This document shows positions 18,705 through 27,792 of a stretch of DNA of 64,000 bases, piece after piece (the stretch's first letter is position 1; every line of letters begins with the position of its first letter). This DNA comes from Flavobacterium sp. W4I14 (GTDB lineage: Bacteria; Bacteroidota; Bacteroidia; Sphingobacteriales; Sphingobacteriaceae): NCBI GenBank assembly GCA_030817875.1, contig JAUSZU010000001.1, positions 5,518,001 to 5,582,000 on the forward strand. Direction: 5' to 3'. The notes under the pieces were generated by a model that was given only the letters and a program-made list of their open reading frames with translations, did not search any database and was not told where the DNA came from. A program made the translations under genes and the position numbers.

Positions 18705-18774
18705 TCTAAAAGTCATAAAGCTTTTGATACGTCTATTTTAAATTAAGAGGCTCATAAATTTGTTAGATACAAAT

Positions 18775-19776
18775 ATGAGTACTACGAAAATTAAACTAAG
18801 TGTGTTAGATCAATCGCCGGTTCGCAAGGGTGTTACCGCCCGCCGCGCCATTGAAGAAACCACTATACTGGCACAAGAAACCGAAAGATTGGGATATCAC
18901 CGTTTCTGGGTTTCAGAACATCACAATACCACCAGTTTGGCAGGTTCAACACCCGAAATCTTAATTGCCCATTTGGCCAATCATACCAAAACTTTAAGGA
19001 TAGGTTCTGGCGGTATTATGCTGCCCAACCATAGTGCGTTAAAGGTTGCAGAAAGTTTTCGTTTGCTGGAAGTAATGCACCCTAACCGGATCGATCTGGG
19101 AATGGGCCGTGCACCGGGTACCGACCGCATTACGGCTTCGATGCTTAACCCATCAAACAATTGGAGCGAGCAGGATTTTGTAGAACAACTGCGCGAGCTG
19201 CAACATTACTTGCATGATACCTCTGATGGCGGTATCCAGGCCAAAATAAAAGCCATTCCCATTGCTGAAACCGTTCCGCAACAATGGCTTTTGAGCAGCA
19301 GCGGGCAAAGTGCCTTATTTTCGGCCCACTTTGGAATGGGCTTTTCTTTTGCACATTTTATTAATCCGCATGGAGGACCACAGGCTGTTCAATACTACAG
19401 GGAACATTTTAAACCTTCGGTTGATTTGGCAAAACCAGTTGAAAATGTGGCACTATTTGTTTTCTGCTCAGAAGATGAAGAAAAGGTAAAACAGCAGGAG
19501 GCTTTAATGGCTTACCGTTTTCTCCAGCTGGAAAAGGGTGGCGGCTTAACTGCTGTAGGTTGGAACGATATTAAAGATGTCAGTTATAACGCTGCAGAGC
19601 AGGAGCGGATTAAGGCCAATAAACCACGAATGATTTATGGTACGCCTGCGGTAATTAAAGAGCGGCTTATTAAACTGGCTTCCGATTATGATGTTGATGA
19701 ATTGATGGCAGTTACCATTACCGAGCATTTTGAAGATCGGATAAAATCGTACGAGTTACTTGCGGAGATGTTTTAA
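18775..19776 (+). CDS. luciferase-like (LLM class) flavin-dependent oxidoreductase
   Basis: 333 residues of the bacterial-luciferase TIM-barrel fold. The start LSVLDQSPVRKG and RFWVSEHHN, then GSGGIMLPNHS and LGMGRAPGTD, are the conserved blocks of the YhbW/MsnO8-type group. These enzymes use FMNH2 or F420-like cofactors to oxidise small molecules; the natural substrate here is unknown. The ATG at 18775 gives the normal family N-terminus. An in-frame TTG at 18760 would add five residues and is less likely. A palindromic repeat follows the stop. Confidence 0.88.
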   Translation: MSTTKIKLSVLDQSPVRKGVTARRAIEETTILAQETERLGYHRFWVSEHHNTTSLAGSTPEILIAHLANHTKTLRIGSGGIMLPNHSALKVAESFRLLEVMHPNRIDLGMGRAPGTDRITASMLNPSNNWSEQDFVEQLRELQHYLHDTSDGGIQAKIKAIPIAETVPQQWLLSSSGQSALFSAHFGMGFSFAHFINPHGGPQAVQYYREHFKPSVDLAKPVENVALFVFCSEDEEKVKQQEALMAYRFLQLEKGGGLTAVGWNDIKDVSYNAAEQERIKANKPRMIYGTPAVIKERLIKLASDYDVDELMAVTITEHFEDRIKSYELLAEMF

Positions 19777-19786
19777 TAGATAAAGT

Positions 19787-19883
19787 CGTCATTGCGAGGC
19801 ACGAAGCAATCCTACAACTATGGGTGGGATAACAAATAAAACCTAGCTAAAGCATTAAGATTGCTTCGTGCCTCGCAATGACG
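19787..19883. repeat. palindromic repeat CGTCATTGCGAGGCACGAAG, full copy
   Basis: The 25-bp ends (19787-19811 and 19859-19883) are perfect inverted copies (CGTCATTGCGAGGC... / ...GCCTCGCAATGACG) around about 47 bp. The left arm is identical to that at 15320. It lies between convergent genes and could also stop transcription. Confidence 0.85.
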
Positions 19884-19902
19884 ATCACATGAGATTGCCG
19901 AT

Positions 19903-22677
19903 TTAAAAATTAAAAAACGTTTGTCTGCCGCCAACTTTTTGCCCAAAATTTTGGATGTTATAAGTAAGGGTAAGCATGCCATACCTACCCAGATTATTAC
20001 TCTGCGTATCGATAACGCTGTTACCCGTAATCTGAATGTTCCTACGTACATTGCTCTGCAAAATATCATTAACCGAGAATTTTAATTGCGCCCTGTCGTT
20101 TTTCATGAAAAGGTAAGTAAGAGCGGCATTCCAGAATTTGATGTTATTGTTATATCCGGCGATTTTTTGATCATTAATGGTTAAAGAATAACTCGTTTCG
20201 AAAACCAATTTTTTGGGATAACGGATAATCAGTTCGGATGTGCTTTGGTGGGTGTTGTAGCTAATGTTAGTGTAATAGCTATCATCGTACCTACTGCGAT
20301 TCAGGTTTACCGAATACGACTGGTTAATTTCTACCTTGTCATTCAGGTTTAACCTTATACTTCCATTAGGCCCTACATAGAACACATTTGCATCGCTCTC
20401 AATGTTGTTCACCATAACTGGACTATGATCAAAATTGGCCCAGAAGCCTAAGCCTACTTTTAAACTTGTTTTATCTTTTTTGAAATCTTTCGAAATATTG
20501 GCCCCTCCACTAAAATTATAGATACCATTTTTATTAACCGGGTTAACCGTTTGAACACCATCTTTAATGGTAATAGCGTTAACAATGCCGTTTTTTGTGA
20601 AATTACCATAACCATATAAATTATAATTAATCAGGCTTTTAGGGTCATATTTGTACATATTCATACTTAAGCCCTGCATACGGGCAGGCAGTAGATTTGG
20701 GTTTCCATTTCTGATGTAAAATGCATTGGTATTGTCGGCCACTGGTTGAAGATAACTTACATCTGGCTCTGTAAAACGGGCCGAATAGTTAAAGCGGAAT
20801 ATTTTATATTTTAATTGAAAGGTTGGCCATATAAAATTATAACGCTGATCAATATCTACGGTATTGGTAAAGCGGTTGTTTAACGAAATGTAGTTGTGTA
20901 CCAATCCCGGTTGAAGGTAAAGATCTTTGGTTACTTTGTACCCCAGGCTAATATTTGTATTGGTTTTAAAGCCAGCCTGTTTAACGGTTTGCGATAAATC
21001 TGGTACAACAATATCATACAGCTGGTTAGCTGGATTGCGGTAAAAAGTGCCTAATGCATTTTCATTATTGATGATATTTCCGCTTACATCTGCTTTAAAA
21101 TTCAGTTTTTTGCTAATTGGTTCGGTATAGTTGCTATAGAGGTAAGACCTGAAGTTATCAATGGTATTATTCCTTAACTGATCAATTTCCGAAGTAGATG
21201 GTGTAATGTAAAAAACACTGCTGCTCCTGTTATAATTAATAATTGGATTAGGAGTTGCTGAAATATCGGCTCCAATATTGAAAGATCTTCCTGCTTTTTT
21301 AAAATCCTTACTAAAATCGGCCCTTAACTGATATTTGTTGCTTGAAGTATTTAGGTCATTCAAATTTTCGAGGGTATTGATGAGCTGATTATTCGCATTA
21401 TTATTGCTTGAAGAAACCTTGCTTACCGAATTGTTGGAGCTGAGTACAATTGCCGGCTCTATGGTCAGTTGTGTTAAAGAATCGATTTGCCAGTCTAATT
21501 TTCCACCAATATTGTGTTTTAGAATAAGAGAATTGGTATTTTCATTGGCGTTGGTAATCAGTCTGTCAGTACCCAATGTTTGGTTGGTATTGGTGAGTTT
21601 CTCCAGAAGATTATCCGATCGGCCGAAGAAGTATTGGGTATTAATTTTAATTCCTTTTTTGGTTAAAGTGTTAAAATTAAAACCACCGCCCGATGAAGCC
21701 TGAACACCATTATAACTTCCGCCAAAACTAATACCGTTGAACTCGAAATACCCACCAGAGGTCATCATCATAGAGTTTACACCACTTCTGCTAAACCCAC
21801 CTATACGCTGTACATCATTGGGGTTAAAGCCTGGCTGATTGATGTTGTTGCCATAAGCCAATATACTTACCTGCGTGGTATCTCTAAAGAAGTTCATTAA
21901 TCCACCAGTCTGATATAGGTCTTTTAAACCTCCACCAGCATATAATTTGCCGAAAGCTCCTTTTTTAATGGCTTTTTTCAACTTTAAATTGATAACCTGC
22001 GGGATTTCTGCTGCCGTTAAATCCGGATCGCGTCTTTTGGCCTGTTTATCATCAACCACCTGTACCTTATCTATGATATTAGCGGGTAGATTTTTAGTCG
22101 CAATCTGTTGGTCGCCACCAAAAAACTCTTTTCCGTCTACTAAAATTTTACTAACTGTTTTACCGTTAACCTGTATAGAGCCATCGGCTGCAATAGCAAC
22201 ACCAGGAAGCTTTTTTAACAGGTCTTCTACCACCGCTGATGGCAGGGTTTTAAAGGATTCTGCATTAAATTCAATGGTATCTTTACGTACAATTACGGGG
22301 GGCCTTTCTCCCGAAATTACCACTTCGTTTAAATCATTTGCCTTAACGGAAAGATAGAGGGTGCCTAAATTTAATGCAGGATTGGCTGCGGTTAGTTCAA
22401 CCTCTTTTCGGTATGTTCCATATTGCCATGCGGTTACCACTAAACGGTATTTTATACCTATGGTTAAGCCATTGATTTTAAAAACGCCTTTTTCATCTGA
22501 TAATTTATAAGTGCTCAATATACTATCACCAACTTTATATACCGAAACCGTTGAGTAATTTAAGGTGGTTTTGTGATTGGCGCTATCGGCTAAAATTCCG
22601 GTGATGCTTCCGTTTTTTTGTGCAAATAAATTAAAAATAGCTAAGGTAAGGGCGATTGAAAATAAGAGTTTCTTCAT
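19903..22677 (-). CDS. TonB-dependent outer-membrane receptor (carboxypeptidase-like N-terminus)
   Basis: 924 residues. A signal peptide ends near FNLFAQ (about 19). A carboxypeptidase-regulatory-like beta-sandwich follows (about 22-115), then a plug region (about 118-215) with EVVISGERPPVIVRKDTIEF, LLKKLPGVAIAADGSIQVNG and KILVDGKEFFGGD. The rest is beta-barrel strands. This belongs to the large Bacteroidota receptor group with an 'outer membrane beta-barrel' C-terminus, distinct from SusC: there is no SusD partner and the KGAS-type plug repeats differ. The ligand is unknown. It is a single gene; the 319 bp before it should hold its promoter. Confidence 0.88.
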   Translation of the reverse strand: MKKLLFSIALTLAIFNLFAQKNGSITGILADSANHKTTLNYSTVSVYKVGDSILSTYKLSDEKGVFKINGLTIGIKYRLVVTAWQYGTYRKEVELTAANPALNLGTLYLSVKANDLNEVVISGERPPVIVRKDTIEFNAESFKTLPSAVVEDLLKKLPGVAIAADGSIQVNGKTVSKILVDGKEFFGGDQQIATKNLPANIIDKVQVVDDKQAKRRDPDLTAAEIPQVINLKLKKAIKKGAFGKLYAGGGLKDLYQTGGLMNFFRDTTQVSILAYGNNINQPGFNPNDVQRIGGFSRSGVNSMMMTSGGYFEFNGISFGGSYNGVQASSGGGFNFNTLTKKGIKINTQYFFGRSDNLLEKLTNTNQTLGTDRLITNANENTNSLILKHNIGGKLDWQIDSLTQLTIEPAIVLSSNNSVSKVSSSNNNANNQLINTLENLNDLNTSSNKYQLRADFSKDFKKAGRSFNIGADISATPNPIINYNRSSSVFYITPSTSEIDQLRNNTIDNFRSYLYSNYTEPISKKLNFKADVSGNIINNENALGTFYRNPANQLYDIVVPDLSQTVKQAGFKTNTNISLGYKVTKDLYLQPGLVHNYISLNNRFTNTVDIDQRYNFIWPTFQLKYKIFRFNYSARFTEPDVSYLQPVADNTNAFYIRNGNPNLLPARMQGLSMNMYKYDPKSLINYNLYGYGNFTKNGIVNAITIKDGVQTVNPVNKNGIYNFSGGANISKDFKKDKTSLKVGLGFWANFDHSPVMVNNIESDANVFYVGPNGSIRLNLNDKVEINQSYSVNLNRSRYDDSYYTNISYNTHQSTSELIIRYPKKLVFETSYSLTINDQKIAGYNNNIKFWNAALTYLFMKNDRAQLKFSVNDILQSNVRRNIQITGNSVIDTQSNNLGRYGMLTLTYNIQNFGQKVGGRQTFFNF

Positions 22678-22996
22678 GTATATTTTAAATAAGCAAGCTA
22701 AAATTAGGCGCTATGTTTTTACGGTACAGATAAATGTGATGAACGACATAAAAAATGTGACAGACTAAAAATCCGGTTTGGTTTGTTATAAGGCGTACAG
22801 GCTAACTAAATGTTGTATCTAGTTATAACAACTAATCTTTTAGGTAAAAGTAGTCGCCTTAAGGTGTTTTTGCAAATACTAAACGAAAAAATTACATAAT
22901 GTTAAAAAGAGGAGCTGGAGAAAAAGGGATTTCAACGGCTCAGTGTTTATAATTAAAAGTTTGTAATGGCGACTTAAAGCTTTCGTCTAAACAATG
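22678..22996. other. intergenic region upstream of TonB receptor
   Basis: 319 bp between two minus-strand genes, AT-rich, with no gene, clear palindrome or consensus promoter that I can support. Confidence 0.5.
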
Positions 22997-24136
22997 TTAT
23001 TCCATCAGTTTCTGGTTAAATCCAACAATTAATTTAAACAGATCTTTGTACTCAGTAAGGGGTAATGTTTCAGGTTTGTCGAATACATCGTGATAAGCGG
23101 AGGGACCGCCCTGGGTGTAAATGAAGAATGCCGGAACACCGCTTTCGGTAAAGAAATAGTGATCGCTGTTGGCTGCTTTACCTCTGGAGTTTATTTTCGA
23201 GATATAATGATTTTGGTTGTTGACTGCGTTTAGTAAAGCAAATGCTTTAGGATAAACGGATGCATTAACTACCGTCATGCCGGCTTCACCGGTTCCAACC
23301 AAATCTAAATTGATTAGGAATTTAATTTTGCTTAAAGGGATTAATGGGTTTTCTACAAAAAACCGCGACCCCAACAGCCCAGCTTCTTCGCCTGCGAAAC
23401 ATATAAAACCAATGGAGTAGGGCTGGGGATTGGCGGTATAATATTTGGCCAAACTTAATAATGTAGCTACACCAGCAGCATTATCATTAGCGCCCGGGAA
23501 ATAAGTGTCTGCACCCATTCCACCCAAATGATCGTAATGCGCTGTAATGATTAAAATGGAATCAGGAAATTTAGTGCCCTTAACTAGACCGCAGACATTA
23601 GCTGCCTCAAAGTTCGGAATGAATTTGTTTTCAATATCAATATTAATTTCTTTTGGTATTGCTGTAAAGCTCCTTTTATTGAGCTGGATCGTTGTCATGT
23701 CACCAACTTCTGTCGCTACAGACCAGGTTAACTTATCTTTTAATAAAATCTTTAATGATGGAGAAGCTTGGTAATTAAAACTATCCACCTCGGTTAAATT
23801 TGCCTTTTGTTTAACGCTGGGGCTCTCATTGCTTACAATGAAATCTTTACCTGGGATAAGTTTTTGGCCGTTTACGGCCACCATCATTTTTCCTGGGAAT
23901 GTATTTACAGGAAAATTAAATGCCTGCTTATAAGATTGACCCATTGGCAGCAAACCGATTTTTTGATAGGTTTCTATGAGATAAACTGCAGATTTTTTCA
24001 TCCCGTCTTTGGTGTAACCTCTGCCCCAAAATTGTTTTGAAGTAAGGGTGTTTACTACATTTCTGGTATAAGTAGAATCTTGTGCGAAACAGTATTTTGA
24101 AACAAGGAAAAATGCAATTAGAAAAAAGATTCTCAT
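22997..24136 (-). CDS. M28-family zinc aminopeptidase, exported
   Basis: About 379 residues from the ATG at 24136 (MRIFFLIAFFLVSKYCFAQ is a complete signal peptide; a start five codons earlier is possible). The co-catalytic zinc site appears as ITAHYDHLG (His, Asp), FPGANDNAAGVA (bridging Asp) and FAGEEAGLLGS (catalytic Glu and ligand Glu). INLDLVGTGEAG and a C-terminal AYHDVFDKPET with the last His complete the M28 set. The family cleaves N-terminal amino acids from peptides in the periplasm. It lies directly after a small membrane protein gene on the same strand. Confidence 0.9.
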   Translation of the reverse strand: MRIFFLIAFFLVSKYCFAQDSTYTRNVVNTLTSKQFWGRGYTKDGMKKSAVYLIETYQKIGLLPMGQSYKQAFNFPVNTFPGKMMVAVNGQKLIPGKDFIVSNESPSVKQKANLTEVDSFNYQASPSLKILLKDKLTWSVATEVGDMTTIQLNKRSFTAIPKEINIDIENKFIPNFEAANVCGLVKGTKFPDSILIITAHYDHLGGMGADTYFPGANDNAAGVATLLSLAKYYTANPQPYSIGFICFAGEEAGLLGSRFFVENPLIPLSKIKFLINLDLVGTGEAGMTVVNASVYPKAFALLNAVNNQNHYISKINSRGKAANSDHYFFTESGVPAFFIYTQGGPSAYHDVFDKPETLPLTEYKDLFKLIVGFNQKLME

Positions 24137-24162
24137 AGCAAAATATTGCATGATATAAGTGG

Positions 24163-24345
24163 TTACTCTGTTTTTGACACTTGTTTCGGTTGATCAAATA
24201 ACCTGATTATGGCATATGCAAGTGGGAAAAGAAGTGTCATGGTAATTTCACGTGCTTGGAAATTAAATTTAAAAAACAGAATTGATAATGCACCAAGGGT
24301 CCAAACAATGCCGGCAGCCAAAAAATAGTTTTTGAAAAAGTTCAT
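24163..24345 (-). CDS. small membrane protein, two predicted helices
   Basis: From the ATG at 24345 the product has 60 residues: MNFFKNYFLAAGIVWTLGAL starts a first hydrophobic helix, and ITMTLLFPLAYAIIRLF is a second, ending in a charged tail DQPKQVSKTE. An ATG at 24357 is an alternative. Earlier in-frame starts would read through the repeat hairpins at 24435-24480 and are unlikely. It ends 26 bp before the M28 peptidase start, so the two are probably co-transcribed. Function unknown. Confidence 0.55.
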   Translation of the reverse strand: MNFFKNYFLAAGIVWTLGALSILFFKFNFQAREITMTLLFPLAYAIIRLFDQPKQVSKTE

Positions 24346-24434
24346 GAGATTTAACATTAGATTGGTTGCTAATATAGGGGTTAGTTGATGTTCTTGCAAA
24401 CCGATAGTAGAATTAAGGATTTTTAATCTCTTAG

Positions 24435-24480
24435 GTGGATTACAAATCCACAATTCATCCAGCCGAGATTGCAAATCTCG
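24435..24480. repeat. paired hairpins with TACAA/TGCAA loops
   Basis: GTGGAT-TACAA-ATCCAC (24435-24451) and CGAGAT-TGCAA-ATCTCG (24464-24480) are tandem 6-bp hairpins. Their loops are the complement (or near complement) of the TTGTA loop at 17907-17954, and the GAT/ATC closing triplets are conserved, so they form one repeat family. Confidence 0.65.
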
Positions 24481-24689
24481 ACTAACATTACGTTTGGTCT
24501 TTAATCCAAAGAACTATACACCAAGTTAAATAAACCTGATAAGGCGTAAAGCCCGGAACAAGGCATCCCGATTCATCTGGAAGGACTTGTAGCGATAGCA
24601 GGACTTTAGCAACCGAAGCGCGCCAGACTTTGATTTCATAATAACATTACATACACACTCAAGTGATACGGCATCGTTTAACATAAAAA

Positions 24690-24730
24690 TGGTTGACAGT
24701 TAACAGGCCATTGCCATTAACTATCAACCA
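24690..24730 (-). terminator. terminator of the iron-uptake operon
   Basis: Inverted repeat TGGTTGACAGTTAA (24690-24703) / TTAACTATCAACCA (24717-24730), one mismatch. Read on the minus strand it is followed by TTTTTA. It lies 22 bp after the stop of the DUF6607 gene. The adjoining 24481-24689 holds only repeat-like DNA. Confidence 0.78.
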
Positions 24731-24751
24731 CTCACTATAAAAACAATTCTT

Positions 24752-25690
24752 TTACTTTACCAGATAAGGCTGTAAAGCTGTTTTAATTTTTTCTTTGTTC
24801 TGGCTTGCTGTCCATTTTTCTTTAATAGATTGATCGCCCAGGCTAAAAAGTGTTTCGTAAAGTAATTTGCCATTCGCCATAGTTTGTACTTTGAATGTGT
24901 CTTGCGAGCCAATGATATCAGACCAAACACCGCGAACATCAGCCCAGTAGGTGTGTTGGCTGGCCCACCATTTTTGTGCATATGCGAAAGTTTTAGGATC
25001 TATTTTCGTAAACTCCTCATAACCTTTTTCAACAGCTAAAAGTTTATCGCCACTAGCAGAACGCACTATTTTTTTATTGTCCTGCTCAAACATCCAACCA
25101 TTTTTAGTAATGGTAATTCTGCTGCCACGGTTTAATACATTGTAATCTTTACGCACAGTGGATTCTCTTCTTGGCAGTGGAGAATCTGTTTCACTCGACC
25201 AAGAGTCGTGACCACCAACGTGGCTCCATGTTCCGTAACCCTGGTAACGTGGACTATCATCAACCTGGTAAACTTTTTGGGTCCATTTTCCTTTTACATC
25301 GGTTGGCGTTAAATTGCCTTTTTTCCATGCATTACCTTCGGTATAAAGCATAATGTTGGTGTCTTCATATGTCCAGTCCTGGCGCCAGTGTTTAATAACC
25401 GTGGTATCGTTAATGGCCAACATATGTTGAATTACAATTCTTTTAGGTTCATCAACAATAATCTCTGACCATTCGTTGCCATGGCTTTCGTAAGGCTTAC
25501 TGAATTTGTAGTTTGGATCTGGAGCGGTAACTTCACCGTAGTTGAAATTCACTTCGTAAAAACCAGCCAACGATTTTATTGCATTTCTATCCTTTTCTAG
25601 TTTTTCTTCCGGAGAGTCAACTTTTGTTTGTGCATCAGTATCAAAGGTAATCAAACCGGTTAATACTAAAATTAGGTTTAAAAATTTCAT
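24752..25690 (-). CDS. DUF6607-family exported protein
   Basis: 312 residues with a signal peptide (about 1-20, ending FDTDAQ). The body is rich in Trp and Tyr, with HWRQDWTYED, GYGTWSHVGGHDSW and WASQHTYWADVRGVWSDI as blocks. I assign it to DUF6607 from overall resemblance. The family has no known activity, but it sits regularly beside TonB siderophore receptors and PepSY membrane proteins, as it does here as the last gene of the operon. A periplasmic or outer-membrane role in iron or haem handling is inferred from that context. Confidence 0.75.
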   Translation of the reverse strand: MKFLNLILVLTGLITFDTDAQTKVDSPEEKLEKDRNAIKSLAGFYEVNFNYGEVTAPDPNYKFSKPYESHGNEWSEIIVDEPKRIVIQHMLAINDTTVIKHWRQDWTYEDTNIMLYTEGNAWKKGNLTPTDVKGKWTQKVYQVDDSPRYQGYGTWSHVGGHDSWSSETDSPLPRRESTVRKDYNVLNRGSRITITKNGWMFEQDNKKIVRSASGDKLLAVEKGYEEFTKIDPKTFAYAQKWWASQHTYWADVRGVWSDIIGSQDTFKVQTMANGKLLYETLFSLGDQSIKEKWTASQNKEKIKTALQPYLVK

Positions 25691-25713
25691 TTTTATTATT
25701 AATTAGGGTGTGC

Positions 25714-26925
25714 TTAGTTATCCGCCACTGCGGGATTTTTTTTCTTTTTTCCTTTTCCCCACCAGATAATGAATCCGGTTATGGGTAAACTTGCTGCAAT
25801 TAAACTGGCAAAAAAGGCCATTATCTTTCCGGTTAATCCTAAAATGGCCCCTACATGGATATCGTAGTTCATACCGATTACCGCTTCTCCAGCATTTTTT
25901 TCAGACTGGTTTGCGCTGTGTAACAATTTGCCGGAATACTGATCGAACTGAAGTACGTCGTAATCCCAAAATGTTTCTTTGCCACGGTATCCTGTGGCGT
26001 AAATGGTTGCCGAACCGCCACTGGCAGGCGACATGGCAATGCGATCTTCATTTTTTAATATTTTTCTGGCTTGCTCAAAAGCAATATCAAAAGGAATTGC
26101 GGTAATGGTTTTGGTTGAATCTGATTTAACTTCTGCTAATTTGGGGGGCATAGTACTTCCTGAGGCTATTACGTAAACCGTGGTTTGGAACCATTGAAAT
26201 GCCCAAACCAGACCGGTTAAGGCGAGCATTAGGCAGATTAGCATTACATAAAAACCCAGCACATTGTGCATGTCATAATTAATGCGTTTAAATTTGGCTT
26301 TCCATTTTATTTTAAAGCTCTTATCGAAGTTTGATTTTTTGAGGTTTTTAGGCCACCACATCACCATTCCAGAAATGAGGAGAAATACAAAAATGAAGGT
26401 AGACCATCCAATAATCTGCTGGCCAATGGGATGATTGATCAACAAACTCCAATGGATCATTTTAACTACACCAAAAAACTCATACTTATAATCGGCAACT
26501 AAAGTTACTTTTCCGGTATAAGGGTTAATCCGCACAACATCATAATAATCGATAGAATCGAAATACCAGAATGCATTGGGGTTGCCAGGTTTATAAACAC
26601 CAAGTTCCCATGCCCTTTCCGGTGCTTTATAAGCAGAAACAAAGGTGATTTTCTTTTTATTTCCCAGTGCTTTTTCGGCATTAGCCTGTAGTACGCTTAA
26701 TGGTAGGGTTTTAGGATTTGATGGAACTTCTACAAAAATCTCCTTACGGTGAATGAGTTCGGTAATTTCTTTTTGAAAAACATAAATACAACCGGTAACG
26801 CCCAACATCATTACGATTAAACCGGATGCGATACCCAGCCATAGGTGCAGCCAGTCGCTTATCCGCCGTAAACGCGATTTCTTATTTTTTGATTTGATTG
26901 ATGTTTTCGTTAGTGCCATTAGCAA
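25714..26925 (-). CDS. PepSY-associated membrane protein (PiuB-like)
   Basis: 403 residues with four membrane helices: about 28-51 (WLGIASGLIVMMLGVTGCIY), 166-187, 222-243 and 370-391. PepSY-like periplasmic domains lie between the first and second, and between the third and fourth helices. HWSLLINHPIGQ and YDMHNVLGFY carry conserved His that could bind haem, as proposed for PiuB/FegB-type iron-regulated proteins. Such proteins are thought to reduce ferric siderophores at the inner membrane. It starts 73 bp after the DUF4198 gene and ends 23 bp before the DUF6607 gene, so it is part of the operon. An AAT...ATT-rich hairpin (26944-26973, AAAAGA/TTAGCC) lies upstream but is weak. Confidence 0.88.
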   Translation of the reverse strand: MLMALTKTSIKSKNKKSRLRRISDWLHLWLGIASGLIVMMLGVTGCIYVFQKEITELIHRKEIFVEVPSNPKTLPLSVLQANAEKALGNKKKITFVSAYKAPERAWELGVYKPGNPNAFWYFDSIDYYDVVRINPYTGKVTLVADYKYEFFGVVKMIHWSLLINHPIGQQIIGWSTFIFVFLLISGMVMWWPKNLKKSNFDKSFKIKWKAKFKRINYDMHNVLGFYVMLICLMLALTGLVWAFQWFQTTVYVIASGSTMPPKLAEVKSDSTKTITAIPFDIAFEQARKILKNEDRIAMSPASGGSATIYATGYRGKETFWDYDVLQFDQYSGKLLHSANQSEKNAGEAVIGMNYDIHVGAILGLTGKIMAFFASLIAASLPITGFIIWWGKGKKKKNPAVADN

Positions 26926-26998
26926 AGCTGTATTAATAAAAGAACCAATTAGCCTTTTTTTAAGACTAATTGGCTTTAAATTTTTATAAAATTTTTGA

Positions 26999-27727
26999 CT
27001 ATTTAACTTCAGTAGTATAGGTTACCAAATGCCAAACTTTATCGTAGTCTTTTCCGTTCAATTTCCCTGGCGTTTTATCTTCTTTAAAAGCTTCTATAAA
27101 ATATTTTCCTTTTTTTTCAACTTTAAAATTAGATTTTCCTGATGCATCTGTTTTTAGCGCCTGTTTTTTCCGGTCGGGATCAATTATGCTTACTTCTTGA
27201 TTTTCGAGCGCCGATTTATTAAATACAATTTCTGGCGAAGCCAATTTGCCGAATTCAGGTGCTGAATCTAAATGCACTGTAAATAATGCATTTGCCGGAA
27301 ATGGTGGGGAGTATTTTGGTCCATCTCCAACTGCTTCCCCATCTGTTATAAAAACGGGTGCATAAGTATAATACTCGATTTTTGCATGTTCGTAAATAGC
27401 TGCCACCTCATGAACAATAGATAATCTATAAAAACCAGCCTGATCTGGTGTGAAACTGGCTTTGAAGAAACGTACATTAGCAGTAGTTGGTAAAACCTTG
27501 GTTGTTCCATTTGGAGCAGTTAAAACCAGCTTAAATTCTTTTAAGTTACTGAACCATTTTGCAGCAGAATCTGGTTCGTTACTCTCGTACTCGCCGAAGA
27601 AAACTTTTACTTCCTGTGTTTGTCCTTTTTTGCCTGTTGAGGCTGTTTCTATCCATAAAGCATGTGCAAATGCGCTCGAAATGCTAAAGGCTAGAAAGAA
27701 AAATAATAATGAGATTTTAGTTTTCAT
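26999..27727 (-). CDS. DUF4198-family exported metal-uptake accessory protein
   Basis: 242 residues. A signal peptide ends at AFAHALW, and the first mature His is in the conserved HALWIET that starts DUF4198 proteins (NikM/Cbi-like periplasmic accessory proteins). The fold is probably beta-sandwich, with VKVFFGEYESNEPD and a C-terminal carboxypeptidase-like repeat (GKSNFKVEKKGKYFIEAF). In other genomes DUF4198 genes flank nickel, cobalt or iron transporters. Here it follows the siderophore receptor by 66 bp, so a role in passing or sensing iron is likely. Confidence 0.85.
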   Translation of the reverse strand: MKTKISLLFFFLAFSISSAFAHALWIETASTGKKGQTQEVKVFFGEYESNEPDSAAKWFSNLKEFKLVLTAPNGTTKVLPTTANVRFFKASFTPDQAGFYRLSIVHEVAAIYEHAKIEYYTYAPVFITDGEAVGDGPKYSPPFPANALFTVHLDSAPEFGKLASPEIVFNKSALENQEVSIIDPDRKKQALKTDASGKSNFKVEKKGKYFIEAFKEDKTPGKLNGKDYDKVWHLVTYTTEVK

Positions 27728-27792
27728 ATTTTCTGGTTTTGGGTTTAGATCAGGAGTAAAAGATCTGATCCAGTTGCTCCTGATCGATTTAA

